Counted from the first letter of the stretch, positions 52,710 through 62,829 are shown. The stretch is DNA of 64,000 nt from Acidobacteriaceae bacterium (GCA_030041435.1 JASHNW010000036.1:1-64000), one strand, 5' to 3'. Program-made: numbers and translations. Notes: generated by a model from the letters alone, not told the origin.

Positions 52710-55700
52710 TTACCAGAGTAGCTTGACGCCCAACTGACCATAGCGCGGATTATTACTTTGCCCATAGGTAAGTATTTTGTTTACCGTTCCGAAGTTGGTG
52801 TCTGTGGGATTCATGTCCACCTGATCGTACCAGGTGGGATGATTCAGCACATTGAACTCCTCCATGCGGAATTGCATCCTCAGGCGTTCAGTCAACTTAA
52901 AGTTTTTGGACAGGTTGGTGTCAATCTGGAATGTGCCGGGCCCGCGAATCAGGTCTGAGTTTGCCTGTGTTGTAGAGGGAGCATACGGCGCTACCTGTTG
53001 CCACGCAATGTTTCCCTGGCATGAGGCTTCCGTTTGCCCATTGCCGGTGAAAAGCTTGTAGTAACCAGGAGTCGTGGGGGTGGCATCGTTCCACAGCTCC
53101 ACGCACTGATTCACCCCTTCGTCGATGATATCCGATGTATTATGCTTTGGCTTCATGCTCCGGATGTTGCCGACAATGTTATAACCCGTGTCGAGCCCAA
53201 CCGGCTGACCAGTCTCCACAAAACTGTCTGCTGCCAGCTCCCAGCCGCCGATCGCTGCGTCCAAAGGACGATTCATATCGGAGAAATATTTCATTCCGCG
53301 GCCAATCGGGAAGTCCAGAACACTGGTCACCGTAATGCGATTCTGCCGGTCGGTTCCGGCAATAGTGCGAACCGGGGTCAAATAGATGCCGTTTGTATAT
53401 CCTCCCGATTGCATCGTTTTTGACCAGGTGTACGTCGCGTTCAGTTGTTCCCAGCCCAGACGTTGCTGGTAAGTAGCCTGCATGGAGTTATACCAGGTGT
53501 GACCCCAGTTATTCTGCAGCTCTTCTATACCGCTGAATTCAGGATAGGGATTGGCAAGATAAATCGCAGGGAGTTCTGGAGATGTTTCGTAGCCCCCAAC
53601 AAATCCCGGTACGCCATAAAAAGGATTGTGCGCCAGATTTTCGCACTGTCCTTGTGGATAAGGGTTCGATGCTGTACCGAGGGTGGCATTGCAGCTCTTG
53701 TAAAGGCCGAAGTTTACATCCATATCGCCGTAGTTCGTGTCCAGACCGTATCCTCTGCTCAGGACGGCGCTGACTTCGAGTTTTCCGTCTTTGGGAAGTG
53801 CCTGCTCAATGCCCAGCGAACTATCGATAACCGACGGGAGTTTATACCTGGGGTTTGCGAAGTACACGAACTGCCCCAGATAGGTCTCCAGGCCCTGTGA
53901 AGCTCCAGGGATTGCGGGAATTCCCTCCGGAAAAGGATTGCCGAGGTTGTCTGGATAATACGTGCGGCCGCTGTCAGGAGAGTTCGTGTATACAGGGTTA
54001 TTGGTAAATCCGGCGGACTGCGGTTCGTCAGGGGGGCTGAGAATAACCCGGCCCGCACCGCCGCGAATGACGGTTCCGGGACGCATCAGCCATGCGAAGC
54101 CGAGTCTCGGCTGCCATTTCGTGTAGTCGCGCGCCCACGGCAGGTTCGTCCCCGAAGCAGTGGGAAAGGTGATGCCTCCCTTAAGAGTGCCGAGCCCCGT
54201 CACCTGAGAACTGATGGGATTGGTCGCATTGAAGTCAAAGCCCGTATTCAGCCAGCCGTGACGCGCCGCAGGCGGTAGATTCAGGTCGTAGCGGAAGCCA
54301 AGATTGAGGGTCAATCGCGAAGTGATCTTCCAGTCGTCCTGAACCCAGGGCGCATAGTAGTGCCAGGTGTAGTAGGGAAGGTCCTGGTTTTGGACCTGGA
54401 CGCTGTTAGGCTGGCCGAGCAGAAAATCCAGGACCGCATTCCCGCTGCCGTTTTGCGAAAGCGGGGTGCCGTTCGGCAGGGCCGCGACGTCGTTCGAGTC
54501 GTTTTGATCCCAGTATTCTGAGGTTGCAATTCCGTTACTGGTGAAGGCGATGGTGTTGTCGTATTGGAATTCCTGCCATAAGTGCGAGTCGCGGAAGTCA
54601 AGCCCAAACCGGATGTTGTGCCTGCGCTTGTTCCAGGTGACCGCAGGAGACAGGTTGTAACTGTCGTCCGGCATATAATAAAAGTCCCTGGACATGGCCA
54701 GCCAGTTGTTATATCCATTACCGGTGGCGGTGCTTTGTTGCTGCATATTGAAGTTAAGTTCGGGGAAGCCGCGCTTAAGTGGAAGCTGGTTCAGCAGAGA
54801 AGAAGCAAAGCCCAGTTGCGCAGGATCGTAGTTCAGGTTCGCCGCGATTGGACCGTCTGTTCTCCAGTAACGCTGATAGCTGAAATGGATGTCAGAGATC
54901 AGGTTGCTGCGGTAAGTATGCACCCAGTCAAGGCCGGCATTCATATGGTACTCGGTAAATGTGCTGCCGTTGAACCATGGTACATTCGCCGGCGTGTCCG
55001 GCGAGAACGATGGATTATAGCTGCGGATCCAGCTTCCCGACAGATGATCTTTGCCGGTAAGCACATGATCGAATTTTACAATGTAATTCTGCGAGTTAGA
55101 GGTCGCTGGAATCGTATCGATCCAGATCGACTCCCATGGCAATTCGCCGGGGAAACGGATCGTCGTAGGCGTAGCGGCCGACAGCATCATGTTGGCCATT
55201 TTGACGGCAATGGGGTTCAGGAGATTCGGATTGACCTGGTTATATTGTCCGTTGTACTCGAAGATCTGCCGGGTAGGATCGGCGGTGGTTGCCGAAAATG
55301 GATTATAGACAGGCATCAGGGCGCCGGACGGATCGACAAAATCGGAAAAGTCACCGTTTACCCACGCCGCATTTGGAATATCGTAAGTCTGGAAAGTTGG
55401 AAGCACTTCCTTAAAGCGCTCCAGGTTGAACATGAAAAAGGTCTTGTCCCGCCCGTGATAGATGTGCGGTATATAGACCGGACCGGCTACTTCGAATCCG
55501 TACTGATCCTCCGTGTGTGCGGGGCGGGGTTGGTCGACATAGTTGTTTTCCCAGCTATTCGCGTCCATGTAGCCGCGCTTGGCGAACTCGTATACAGAAC
55601 CGTGGAGGCTATTCGTTCCCGATTTCAGGTCCATGCTCACCACGCCGCTGGAAGTGCGTCCGTACGATGCATCATAGGGACTGGTGACCACCTTGAATTC

Positions 55701-56381
55701 CTGGATTGCGTCTACCGACGGCACAGTAGAAGGGCCATTCGAGTACCAGGGGTTCGAATTATCCGGCATTCCGTCTATCGAGTAGTCCGTGTTCTGCGCT
55801 GGAGTGCCGTTCACGGTAAAGAAAGAGATGTTGTACATATTGTTCGGCACGCCTTCAGATCCAGTCCCGGCCTCGTCCGTCACGCCGGGAATATAATCCA
55901 TCAGCGACAGAGGATTGCGGCCATTGAGCGGAAGCTGGGTGATGGTTTTGTTGTCCACCACGACGCCGCGGTCTGCCTGCTCGGTGTCCAGGCCGACCTT
56001 ATAGCTTTGGCTGTTGACGGTGATCTGCTGGGTAGCGACTCCGACCCGCAGCACAAAATTTGCTGTCTGCACCTGGGAGATCGCTAAAACCAGCGGGGGA
56101 TAGGATTCTTTCATAAACCCCTGCATTTCGGCTGAGACCACCACCCTCTGCGCCGGGGTCAGATAGGACACAACGTACACGCCGGCCGCGTTCGTCTTCA
56201 CCGTGGTCACTTCTCCGGTGTCGAGATTGCGAACCGTCACGGTTGCGTTGGGAATCACTGCATTCGAGGTGTCCGTGACGACTCCCGTAATCGACGCGCG
56301 ATAGTCCTGCCCCCAGGACGAACACGTGCTGTAGATCGCAAACAGCACAGAGAGAACTACGCAAAACTTGCGCCAATGCAT
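52710..56381 (-). CDS. Oar-like TonB-dependent receptor with carboxypeptidase-regulatory domain
   Basis: 1223 residues. A signal peptide (to about CSSWGQDY) precedes a Cna-B-like domain (ASITGVVTDTSNAVIPNATVTVRNLDTGE), a plug region (TITQLPLNGRNPLSLMDYIPGVTD ... DYSIDGMPDNSNPWYS ... YGRTSSGVVSMDLKSGTNSLHG) and the barrel, ending NNPRYGQLGVKLLW with a terminal aromatic residue. The TQLPLNGRN motif is the usual signature of acidobacterial members. ATG with GGAGG seven bases upstream, a strong site. Substrate unknown; the adjacent DUF3472 protein suggests a carbohydrate link. Confidence 0.92.
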   Translation of the reverse strand: MHWRKFCVVLSVLFAIYSTCSSWGQDYRASITGVVTDTSNAVIPNATVTVRNLDTGEVTTVKTNAAGVYVVSYLTPAQRVVVSAEMQGFMKESYPPLVLAISQVQTANFVLRVGVATQQITVNSQSYKVGLDTEQADRGVVVDNKTITQLPLNGRNPLSLMDYIPGVTDEAGTGSEGVPNNMYNISFFTVNGTPAQNTDYSIDGMPDNSNPWYSNGPSTVPSVDAIQEFKVVTSPYDASYGRTSSGVVSMDLKSGTNSLHGSVYEFAKRGYMDANSWENNYVDQPRPAHTEDQYGFEVAGPVYIPHIYHGRDKTFFMFNLERFKEVLPTFQTYDIPNAAWVNGDFSDFVDPSGALMPVYNPFSATTADPTRQIFEYNGQYNQVNPNLLNPIAVKMANMMLSAATPTTIRFPGELPWESIWIDTIPATSNSQNYIVKFDHVLTGKDHLSGSWIRSYNPSFSPDTPANVPWFNGSTFTEYHMNAGLDWVHTYRSNLISDIHFSYQRYWRTDGPIAANLNYDPAQLGFASSLLNQLPLKRGFPELNFNMQQQSTATGNGYNNWLAMSRDFYYMPDDSYNLSPAVTWNKRRHNIRFGLDFRDSHLWQEFQYDNTIAFTSNGIATSEYWDQNDSNDVAALPNGTPLSQNGSGNAVLDFLLGQPNSVQVQNQDLPYYTWHYYAPWVQDDWKITSRLTLNLGFRYDLNLPPAARHGWLNTGFDFNATNPISSQVTGLGTLKGGITFPTASGTNLPWARDYTKWQPRLGFAWLMRPGTVIRGGAGRVILSPPDEPQSAGFTNNPVYTNSPDSGRTYYPDNLGNPFPEGIPAIPGASQGLETYLGQFVYFANPRYKLPSVIDSSLGIEQALPKDGKLEVSAVLSRGYGLDTNYGDMDVNFGLYKSCNATLGTASNPYPQGQCENLAHNPFYGVPGFVGGYETSPELPAIYLANPYPEFSGIEELQNNWGHTWYNSMQATYQQRLGWEQLNATYTWSKTMQSGGYTNGIYLTPVRTIAGTDRQNRITVTSVLDFPIGRGMKYFSDMNRPLDAAIGGWELAADSFVETGQPVGLDTGYNIVGNIRSMKPKHNTSDIIDEGVNQCVELWNDATPTTPGYYKLFTGNGQTEASCQGNIAWQQVAPYAPSTTQANSDLIRGPGTFQIDTNLSKNFKLTERLRMQFRMEEFNVLNHPTWYDQVDMNPTDTNFGTVNKILTYGQSNNPRYGQLGVKLLW

Positions 56382-56983
56382 AAACCTGCCTCCAAAATGT
56401 TTGGCTTAACCCCTGAGCTGCTTCCGTCAAAAGGCGATTGAGAAGGTCCCCGCCATGCACTCACAATCACAGCGATACGCTGCAAATCGAAACTATAATC
56501 ATAAGCAGTCAAAAGTGTCAATAAAGAATAATGGCGGGGTTTCCCGAGGATCGTGCTCAGCCAAATCTGCCGGGAGCGTCGACATCGACCCTCTTGAGGA
56601 ACTAAAGACCTTAGAATCAGTTATATATAATATCTCACTGGATTCGTAAGCTATTGATTCTAAACGATCACATTCCATTTCCAGCTGACTACTCCCGTAA
56701 AGCTGATCTTCTCCATCATTATTTCTGGAAGTGATGCTTTATCTATATGTTGCGGTCTTGAAAATGGCCTTGTGACACGCTTTCTCTTTCACCGAACCGA
56801 ACTGAACATGGGGTCAGCACAAGCACAGCCGCGGTGACAGGGACACAGTCTCAATAGGATCACGGTTGGCACGGGTCTGGAGCCAACGCCTCTGCTTGCG
56901 CAGCTTCACAAGCCGACGGCGTCGAACCACCATCGGAAAGATGAAACCAACGAACTGGTCGTGTTTCGGAGTGGACTGTATTA

Positions 56984-57065
56984 TTCCGTGTTGTTGCGAT
57001 TGGCTGCTTCTTCCGTTTTGTTATGCGGGGACTGCTTATTCCGTTTTATTACGATAGGCCTGCTT
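56984..57065. repeat. Three imperfect 27-28-bp tandem repeats
   Basis: Units start at 56984, 57011 and 57039. Each begins TTCCGT-TTRTT and ends with (G)GCTGCTT, ACTGCTTA or CCTGCTT. The shared core is TTCCGTKTTRTTRYG followed by TGCTT at constant distance. They lie just before the IS fragment. Confidence 0.55.
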
Positions 57066-57134
57066 TGAATGTTTGGCCCGCCATGGCCTTGCTTCCAAAA
57101 GCGACCATTCCGGGAGGAGCCCGATCCCCTGGAC

Positions 57135-57320
57135 TGGACTGCCCCCCTGCAGTGAGACAGTCTGACAATTGACAGTTTGCAGGGAAAAGGGGAACTGCAA
57201 ATGGGTCAGAGGCCGAAGTACGGGAAGTTCACGCAGGCGTACCCGGAGCTGGCGGTGCGGCGGCTGCGGGAGAGTGAAAACATCTCCCAACTGTGCCGGG
57301 AGATGGGCATCTCGCTGCTG
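57135..57320 (+). mobile_element. IS3-family remnant (left end and start of orfA)
   Basis: TGGACTGCCCCC at 57135 resembles an IS3-type terminal repeat. The ATG at 57201 encodes MGQRPKYGKFTQAYPEL and then AVRRLRESENISQLCREMGIS, the helix-turn-helix start of an IS3-type OrfA transposase. After the codons for GIS (about 57315) the family similarity stops; neither the rest of orfA nor orfB is present. The element is dead. Confidence 0.6.
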
Positions 57321-57410
57321 GGAAGCCCCATTACATTCCGCGATTGCTCAGTCGAATTGCCTTTGCGCTCCGTTTCAGGACGGTCAGGGAAATGCGCGAG
57401 CTGGCGTTGA

Positions 57411-57561
57411 GGAACGCGTGAAGCGGGCCGCGAATCGCACCGCAAACACGTCCATCTCTGGTCTAAGCTGCACGATTTGGGGGCAACTTTGGGGGCAGCT
57501 CTTCCCTGCCCCACATTCTGATCCCCTACGTATTACAGGCACAGGGACGTGTTTGTGGTAG
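57411..57561 (+). pseudogene. Possible C-terminal tail of a phage-type recombinase
   Basis: The frame reads VKRAANRTANTSISGLSC, then TIWGQLWGQLFPAPHSDPLRI, and ends at a TAG directly before the att-like repeat. The doubled WGQL with a Pro-rich end recalls the variable tails of some tyrosine recombinases, and the position next to an att copy fits. There is no catalytic domain, so this is a weak inference. Confidence 0.25.
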
Positions 57562-57578
57562 CCGATGGCGCTGCCAAT
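57562..57578. repeat. att-like copy of the tRNA-Glu 3' end
   Basis: CCGATGGCGCTGCCAAT matches 16 of 17 bases of the tRNA-Glu end plus two flanking bases at 18822-18838 (CCGATGGCGCTACCAAT), in the same orientation, 38.7 kb apart. No tRNA body precedes it here. Confidence 0.5.
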
Positions 57579-57717
57579 TTGGGCGCAACTCTCCGAGGTC
57601 AACTGGTCGTTGCCGACGCCGCAAACCGCGCGTGTCCCTCTGGTCGTGCATCCGGCTGGGACTGATCGCGACAACGATGCGCGCGCCACGGACAGGAAGA
57701 AGGTCGCCATCGATGGC

Positions 57718-57745
57718 GGCCTGCGCCGGGCCTTTCGTTTTTATT
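57718..57745 (+). terminator. Rho-independent terminator
   Basis: GGCC-TGCGCCG-GGCC stem-loop directly followed by TTTCGTTTTTATT on the plus strand, similar in look to rrnB T1. It would stop transcripts coming from the IS scar before the convergent Ig-repeat gene. A second hairpin, CGCCGTT-N5-AACGGCG, lies next to the stop codon of that gene. Confidence 0.6.
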
Positions 57746-57780
57746 ACTGCCAGTCTGGCTGCGCCGTTCGGGAAACGGCG

Positions 57781-60700
57781 TTATTGAGTCATGAAGTAGG
57801 TTCGGATGGTTGCCTGGTTGCCGTTGCTGTCCATCGTCGTAATCTGCCACTGGTATTGCGTGTTGCCAGCAAGAGCAGTCAGTGACGGTACGTTGGTTGA
57901 ATCCGTCGGATCCGTTCCATAGACAAGGCTTCCCGCGATCTGCGTACTCGTGAAGCCGTTGGCGTTGGAGTTTTGGCTGGGAATCTGCCAGATTATGTTC
58001 CCGTTCGTGTCCGTTAGCTGGAACTGGTAGACGTAGTTGGCGGCGTTCGCCGGATACGTCCAGGTAAACGTGGGCGTGGTGCTCACGCTGGCAGAGCCTG
58101 GATTCGGCGCGAGGCTCGAAGCCGCCTGACCGGTGCCCAGCACTGCCGTCACCGCTGCCGTGTCGGTTCCCGTTCCCGGCGGATTCTCGGCGTAGGTCAC
58201 GTCGAAGGTATACGCGTCGCCGACCTTCGGCGTATTGCCGGTATTCGCGTAGTACGCGAACTGCAGGCTGCCGCAGCTCAGGCAAAGGCTGCTCATATCG
58301 AGCGGCTGCAGCACGTTCGGCCCGGAGGCGAGGGTTACCGCCACCGGCAGATCGTCGCCCTCGGTCACATTCAGGCCCAGGCTGTAGGCAGAAGACGTCG
58401 CCGGAGTACCGCTGTTGTTGTAAGTGTTCTGGAAGAACGAGGTAGTCACGACCGCGTTGCTGTTACTGCTGGGCAGGGTGATGTCCTGACCGCTGAGCAG
58501 CCCGGAAATCGTGACCGTTGCCTGGCCCTCCCCGCCGTTGTTCACGTTGTCCACGTCGCCGACATCGATGAGGCCGTCGTCGTTCTGGTCGAGGATGCCG
58601 AACTGGATGTAATCCTGACCGGACGGGACATACACCGTATAGGCATTGGGCGTCGAAGCGGATGGGCTGGCGATGGCCGTCGCGTAAGCGGTGTTCGAGT
58701 CCTGGTCATAGTAGCCGGCGTACAGAACGGCTCCCGCATTGACGGTGATCGAGGACGGTATGGTGACGGTTCCGGTGATTTCGTTCCAGCCGCTGCTGGC
58801 GCCGGCTGCGCCTGGGGTCACCGTGATGGCGCAGCTCGCGCTGCTGCAACTGACCTTGGGGCCCGCCCAGTAGCTCCACGGGCCGTTTCCAGCCGGGTTG
58901 GTTCCCCGCGCGCGGAAGTAGTACGCCGTGCCATTGGTGAAGCTGCCGCTGATGCCCTTGATCGCGTTGTTGACGATCCAGATGTTAGCCGTTCTGCCGA
59001 TGGCCTGGAAGGTGGCACTGCCTCCGCCGGTGAACGAGGTGCTGCTGGTGCTCCACTGCACGGTGTACGAGGTGAATTCCTCCACGCCCTCGCTGTTCGA
59101 GACCGAACCGCCGCCGAAGCTGATGACCACGCCCTGATCGGTGGGAGCGATCGATTTCAGCAAGGGAGCGGCTGTGGGCGCGGCCAGAGTTGGATCGGTC
59201 ATCGCATCCGTCGCGCCGGTCACATTAGCGTCCGTCACAGAGAACGCAGCGTTGCTCGTGCCCGACGGATTCGACGTATTGGGCTCGCCCTGGCCCAGGG
59301 TGTCCATCCAGGCATACACCAGCCAACTGCCGGGAGGAACCCCGCGAACCGTGAATGCGCCGCCACTGGTCAGCGTGGCCTCTGCAATGCTGGTGCCCGG
59401 AACGCTGTCGATACCGGGGCAGCCCGACGGCTCAATCACAATGTAGGTCTGGCCGGTTTTCGTCCCACTGTAGGAGATATTGCCCGACACCGTGTACCCG
59501 ATATCCGCACTGAAGTTATTTCCCGTGGCGGAGTTGTTGTTGATGGCGATCGAGTAGCTGGCCGGGAAGAACAGCGATTCCGCGCCGGAGATCGAGGGCG
59601 TAACCGTGTAGGTCCCGTTCGCCAGATTCGAGAACGAGTAATTGCCGTTGCTGTCGGTGGTCTGCGTGGATATGACGCCAGACGTATCGCTGAGCGTCAC
59701 GGTGACAGGCGGCAGGCTGGGAATCGTTCCGCAGATGAACAGCAGGTTGAGGGAGATCTGTCCGCTGATCTGCGAGGCAGGATTCACCGTAATCGTGTAG
59801 GTGTAAGGACCCGCCGTCACCGGCGTAGATTCGCTGTCGGTGATGGTGACGCTGGCGAGCGTCACCGTTCCCGTGGATATCGGCGTGCCGGTCACGCTGA
59901 GGGTGGCGCCGCTGGCGGTGGCGCTCAGCCCGTCCGACAGTGTCACCGTTCCCGAAATCGGTACGCTGTTGATCTTCCAGGTATAGGGCCCTGCGCCGCC
60001 GGTAGCGGTGATGGACCCGCTGTACGCGTCGTTCTGCGTCGCCGCGGGCAGCGAACTCGGGTTCGTCGCGGGCAGAGTGAGCGGCTGCGGCGGGCTCACC
60101 ACAATGCTGTAGCTGTCGGAGACGGAGATGTTCGTGAGGGTGTCGGTTACCGTCACGGTAATCTTTACCGTTTCCGCCGTCGACGGAGTTCCCGCGATCG
60201 TCAGTGGATTGCCATCGAAACCGCAGCTCGCGTTCGCCGCGGACGCGCTCAGGCCGTCGGAAGCGCCCGTGACGGTCCAGCAGTAGTTGCCGCTGCCGCC
60301 CGCGCCCGCGATCGTGCCGGAGTAGCTCGCGCCGGTGGTTGCCGTCAGGGGCAGGCCCGTCGCGCTCTGCGAGAGCGCGTTGTAGATCGTGATCGTCAGT
60401 GGCTGTTGCGCTGTGTTGCCGCCGGAGTCTTTCACGTTGGCGGTAAAGCTGGCTGTGCCCGACGTGGACGGTGTGCCGGAGACGACGCCTGCGCTCGAGA
60501 AACTAAGTCCGTAGGTCGAGAGATTGCTGCCGGTGGCAGTCCAGGTGTAGCTGGTGCCGGTGCCGCCAGCGGCCGCGAGCGTCTGCGAGTATGCGGTCCC
60601 GACGCCGCCTGCCGGCAGCGAGGTGGTGGTAATGGTGAGGGCGTTATAGACCGTCACGGAGAACGTGGTCTGCGCCGTGTGGCTCTGCGTGTCTGTCACA

Positions 60701-62658
60701 ACCGCGGTGAACGTCGCCGCGCCGCTGGCCGTGGGCGTGCCGGAGACCACGCCGCCGGAAAAGCTCAGCCCCACACTGGAGAGCGTGTTCGTCCCCGTGG
60801 TCGACCACGTATAGGTTCCCGAGCCGCCAGTGGCCGCGAGCATCTGCGAATACGCCACATTCAGGGTGCCGGAAGGCAGCGGGCTGGTCGTCGAGATGGC
60901 CAGCGTCGCCTCGATGGCGATAGCGAACGTCGCCTGCGCGGAGTTATTCGCGGAATCCTTCACCGTGACCACAACACTGAAGGTTCCGCCCGTCGTAGGC
61001 GTGCCGGTGATGAGGCCACCGCTCGAGAGGCTGAGGCCCGGGGGAATCGACGATCCGCTGGCCGCAGTCCACGCCCATGAGTAGCCTGTGCCGGATCCGC
61101 CCGTCGCTGCAAGCGTCGTCGACGTGTACAGAGTTCCCTGGTAGCCGCCCGGCAGCGTTGTAGTGGTGATGGTAATGCCCGCGTCAACCGTCAGGGCGAG
61201 CGTCGCGCTGCCGGTGTTCTTCGCTGAATCTTCCGCCGTGACCACCACGCTGTACGCGCCGGCCGTGGTCGGCGTGCCGGAGATAACTCCCGTGCCTGAA
61301 AGGCTCAGGCCCGCCGGAAGCGACGAACCTGTCGCTGCAGCCCAGGTCCACGTGTAGGGCGTGCCGGCCCCGCCGGTCGCTGCCAGCGTGGTCGCCGTAT
61401 ACGCCGAGTTGGCATAGCCGGTGGGCAGCGAAGTGGTGGTGACGCTGACTGCCGGATCGACTGCGATCGAGAGCGTGGCATTCGCGGTATTCGAGGCCGA
61501 ATCCTTGACCGTTACGACGACGCTGAACGTCCCAGCCGTCGTCGGTTTACCGCTGATCACGCCGCCGCTCGACAGATTCAGGCCGGCCGGCAGCGAGGAT
61601 CCGCTCGCCGCGGCCCAGGTCCATGTGTAACCCGTGTTGCTGCCTCCGCTCGCGGCCAGCGTGGTCGACGCATACGCCGTGCCAACGTAGCCGGTCGGCA
61701 GCGAGCTTGTGGTAACCGTGAGCTGCGGATAATTGATCGTGATAGAGAAGCTGCCGGCAGCCGTGTCGCCGTAGGCATCCGATGCCGTGACCTTGAAGCT
61801 GCTGGTGCCCGCGGCCGAGGGCGTGCCGGTGATGGCGCCGCTCGACGCCATGCTGAGGCTGGCGGGCAGGCTGCCGCTGGTGACCGCGTAGGTGAGCGCA
61901 CCGGCGCCGCCGGTGGCCGTCACACTCGCTGAGTACGCTGTCCCTATCGTCCCACTCGGCAGCGGCGTAGTGCTGAACGTGATCGCCGGGGCCGCAGCGA
62001 TGCTGATGCTGAACTGGCCGCTGGCCGTCAGCGTCGTGGGCGATCCGGAATCGGTGACCGTCAGAGTGAATGTGTAGTTGCCGGAAGCCGTGGGCGTTCC
62101 GCTGATGGTGCCGCTGCTGGCGGCGAGCATAAGGCCGGTGGGCAAATTGCCCGAAGTCACGCTCCAGGTATACGGCGAAATGCCGCCCGAGACGGCAACC
62201 GTCGCGGTGTACATGGAGCCTACCTGGCCGGCCGTGAGCGCACCGAGTGCCGTGGTGATAGCCGGGTTTGCGGGCACGGTGAGCGAGACGGTTGCGGTCA
62301 CAGACTTTTCTTTGACGGAGGTTGCAGTGATGGTGATGGAGAGCGCGCTGGTGACGGTGGAGGGAGCCGTGTAAGTGACCGAGGCAGAGGTCTGGTTGGA
62401 GAGAGTGCCGCAGGTGGAACCAGAGAGCGAGGTGGCACAGGACGTCCCGCTCAGCGTCCAGCTGACTCCTTCGCCCGAGCCATGCTCCACCGTCGCCGTC
62501 AGCGTCACGGAGTCGCCGGGATCGACGGTATTGGAGGCCGGGGTGTTGATAGAAACAACCGGTTTGCTCGAGCCGCCGCAACCTGCCAGGCTGGCGATGA
62601 AGGCGAAGGAGAAAGGAACAGAGAGAACGACCAGCCAGGAAACCGTACGGCGATGCAT
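57781..62658 (-). CDS. Giant lipoprotein with nine putative Ig-like (He_PIG) repeats
   Basis: 1625 residues. The signal ends in a lipobox (FIASLAGCGGSS, Cys at about residue 27), then a Big2-like domain (VVSINTPASNTVDPGDSVTLTATVEHGSG). Nine tandem repeats of about 90 residues follow (residues ~133-980), each with 'LP.G..G..Y......A.GG...Y.W' and 'G..SGTPT..G...F.V.V.D'. After these come two carboxypeptidase-regulatory-like domains (ITVTLSD-type and YTVSGNISYSG), an Fn3-like part and an acidic calcium-loop-like DQNDDGLIDVGDVDN near residue 1360. ATG with GGAGGG upstream. It is probably a surface adhesin or matrix protein, anchored by lipid, extending far from the membrane. Confidence 0.88.
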   Translation of the reverse strand: MHRRTVSWLVVLSVPFSFAFIASLAGCGGSSKPVVSINTPASNTVDPGDSVTLTATVEHGSGEGVSWTLSGTSCATSLSGSTCGTLSNQTSASVTYTAPSTVTSALSITITATSVKEKSVTATVSLTVPANPAITTALGALTAGQVGSMYTATVAVSGGISPYTWSVTSGNLPTGLMLAASSGTISGTPTASGNYTFTLTVTDSGSPTTLTASGQFSISIAAAPAITFSTTPLPSGTIGTAYSASVTATGGAGALTYAVTSGSLPASLSMASSGAITGTPSAAGTSSFKVTASDAYGDTAAGSFSITINYPQLTVTTSSLPTGYVGTAYASTTLAASGGSNTGYTWTWAAASGSSLPAGLNLSSGGVISGKPTTAGTFSVVVTVKDSASNTANATLSIAVDPAVSVTTTSLPTGYANSAYTATTLAATGGAGTPYTWTWAAATGSSLPAGLSLSGTGVISGTPTTAGAYSVVVTAEDSAKNTGSATLALTVDAGITITTTTLPGGYQGTLYTSTTLAATGGSGTGYSWAWTAASGSSIPPGLSLSSGGLITGTPTTGGTFSVVVTVKDSANNSAQATFAIAIEATLAISTTSPLPSGTLNVAYSQMLAATGGSGTYTWSTTGTNTLSSVGLSFSGGVVSGTPTASGAATFTAVVTDTQSHTAQTTFSVTVYNALTITTTSLPAGGVGTAYSQTLAAAGGTGTSYTWTATGSNLSTYGLSFSSAGVVSGTPSTSGTASFTANVKDSGGNTAQQPLTITIYNALSQSATGLPLTATTGASYSGTIAGAGGSGNYCWTVTGASDGLSASAANASCGFDGNPLTIAGTPSTAETVKITVTVTDTLTNISVSDSYSIVVSPPQPLTLPATNPSSLPAATQNDAYSGSITATGGAGPYTWKINSVPISGTVTLSDGLSATASGATLSVTGTPISTGTVTLASVTITDSESTPVTAGPYTYTITVNPASQISGQISLNLLFICGTIPSLPPVTVTLSDTSGVISTQTTDSNGNYSFSNLANGTYTVTPSISGAESLFFPASYSIAINNNSATGNNFSADIGYTVSGNISYSGTKTGQTYIVIEPSGCPGIDSVPGTSIAEATLTSGGAFTVRGVPPGSWLVYAWMDTLGQGEPNTSNPSGTSNAAFSVTDANVTGATDAMTDPTLAAPTAAPLLKSIAPTDQGVVISFGGGSVSNSEGVEEFTSYTVQWSTSSTSFTGGGSATFQAIGRTANIWIVNNAIKGISGSFTNGTAYYFRARGTNPAGNGPWSYWAGPKVSCSSASCAITVTPGAAGASSGWNEITGTVTIPSSITVNAGAVLYAGYYDQDSNTAYATAIASPSASTPNAYTVYVPSGQDYIQFGILDQNDDGLIDVGDVDNVNNGGEGQATVTISGLLSGQDITLPSSNSNAVVTTSFFQNTYNNSGTPATSSAYSLGLNVTEGDDLPVAVTLASGPNVLQPLDMSSLCLSCGSLQFAYYANTGNTPKVGDAYTFDVTYAENPPGTGTDTAAVTAVLGTGQAASSLAPNPGSASVSTTPTFTWTYPANAANYVYQFQLTDTNGNIIWQIPSQNSNANGFTSTQIAGSLVYGTDPTDSTNVPSLTALAGNTQYQWQITTMDSNGNQATIRTYFMTQ
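59785..62262. repeat. Tandem coding repeats of the Ig-like array
   Basis: About nine direct repeats of roughly 265-280 bases correspond to the He_PIG domains. Units 3, 4 and 5 (about 60890-61740) are the most alike at protein level, for example TTAGTFSVVVTVKDSASNT, TTAGAYSVVVTAEDSAKNT and TTGGTFSVVVTVKDSANNS. Recent duplication or gene conversion is likely; assembly collapse is possible in such arrays. Confidence 0.75.
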
Positions 62659-62829
62659 AGAGCCCTCCGATGAACTCCCGGGGCTCTGGTTTGTGGATTT
62701 GCTGAGGCCCGGGCGCGATCAGTCCGAACCTTTCACTGCGGGTCCCGCCTGCCGTGCTGTGCATACTCCTGACGTTCGGCTCAGTTCCCGATCACCAGGC
62801 ATCATGTTGAACGCTTGTGCCAGCCAAAC

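Larger units (their letters stand above)
56382..57780. other. 1.4-kb gap with mobile-element scars, no intact gene
   Basis: AT-rich from 56480 to 57060 and without a plausible intact gene. It holds the receptor promoter region (near-palindrome CAGCGATACGCTG at 56470-56482), three imperfect tandem repeats, an IS3-type transposase fragment, a possible recombinase tail and a tRNA-like att sequence, each listed separately. Confidence 0.6.

Noticed and set aside
54582-56087. 501-codon plus-strand open frame
   Set aside because: Antisense of the third TonB receptor; no family pattern.
56866-57057. 63-codon frame in the AT-rich gap
   Set aside because: Cys- and Arg-rich, no ribosome-binding site, overlaps the degenerate tandem repeats.
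59785-62262. Repeat array considered as CRISPR
   Set aside because: Repeats are about 270 bases and coding, without short constant repeats and unique spacers.
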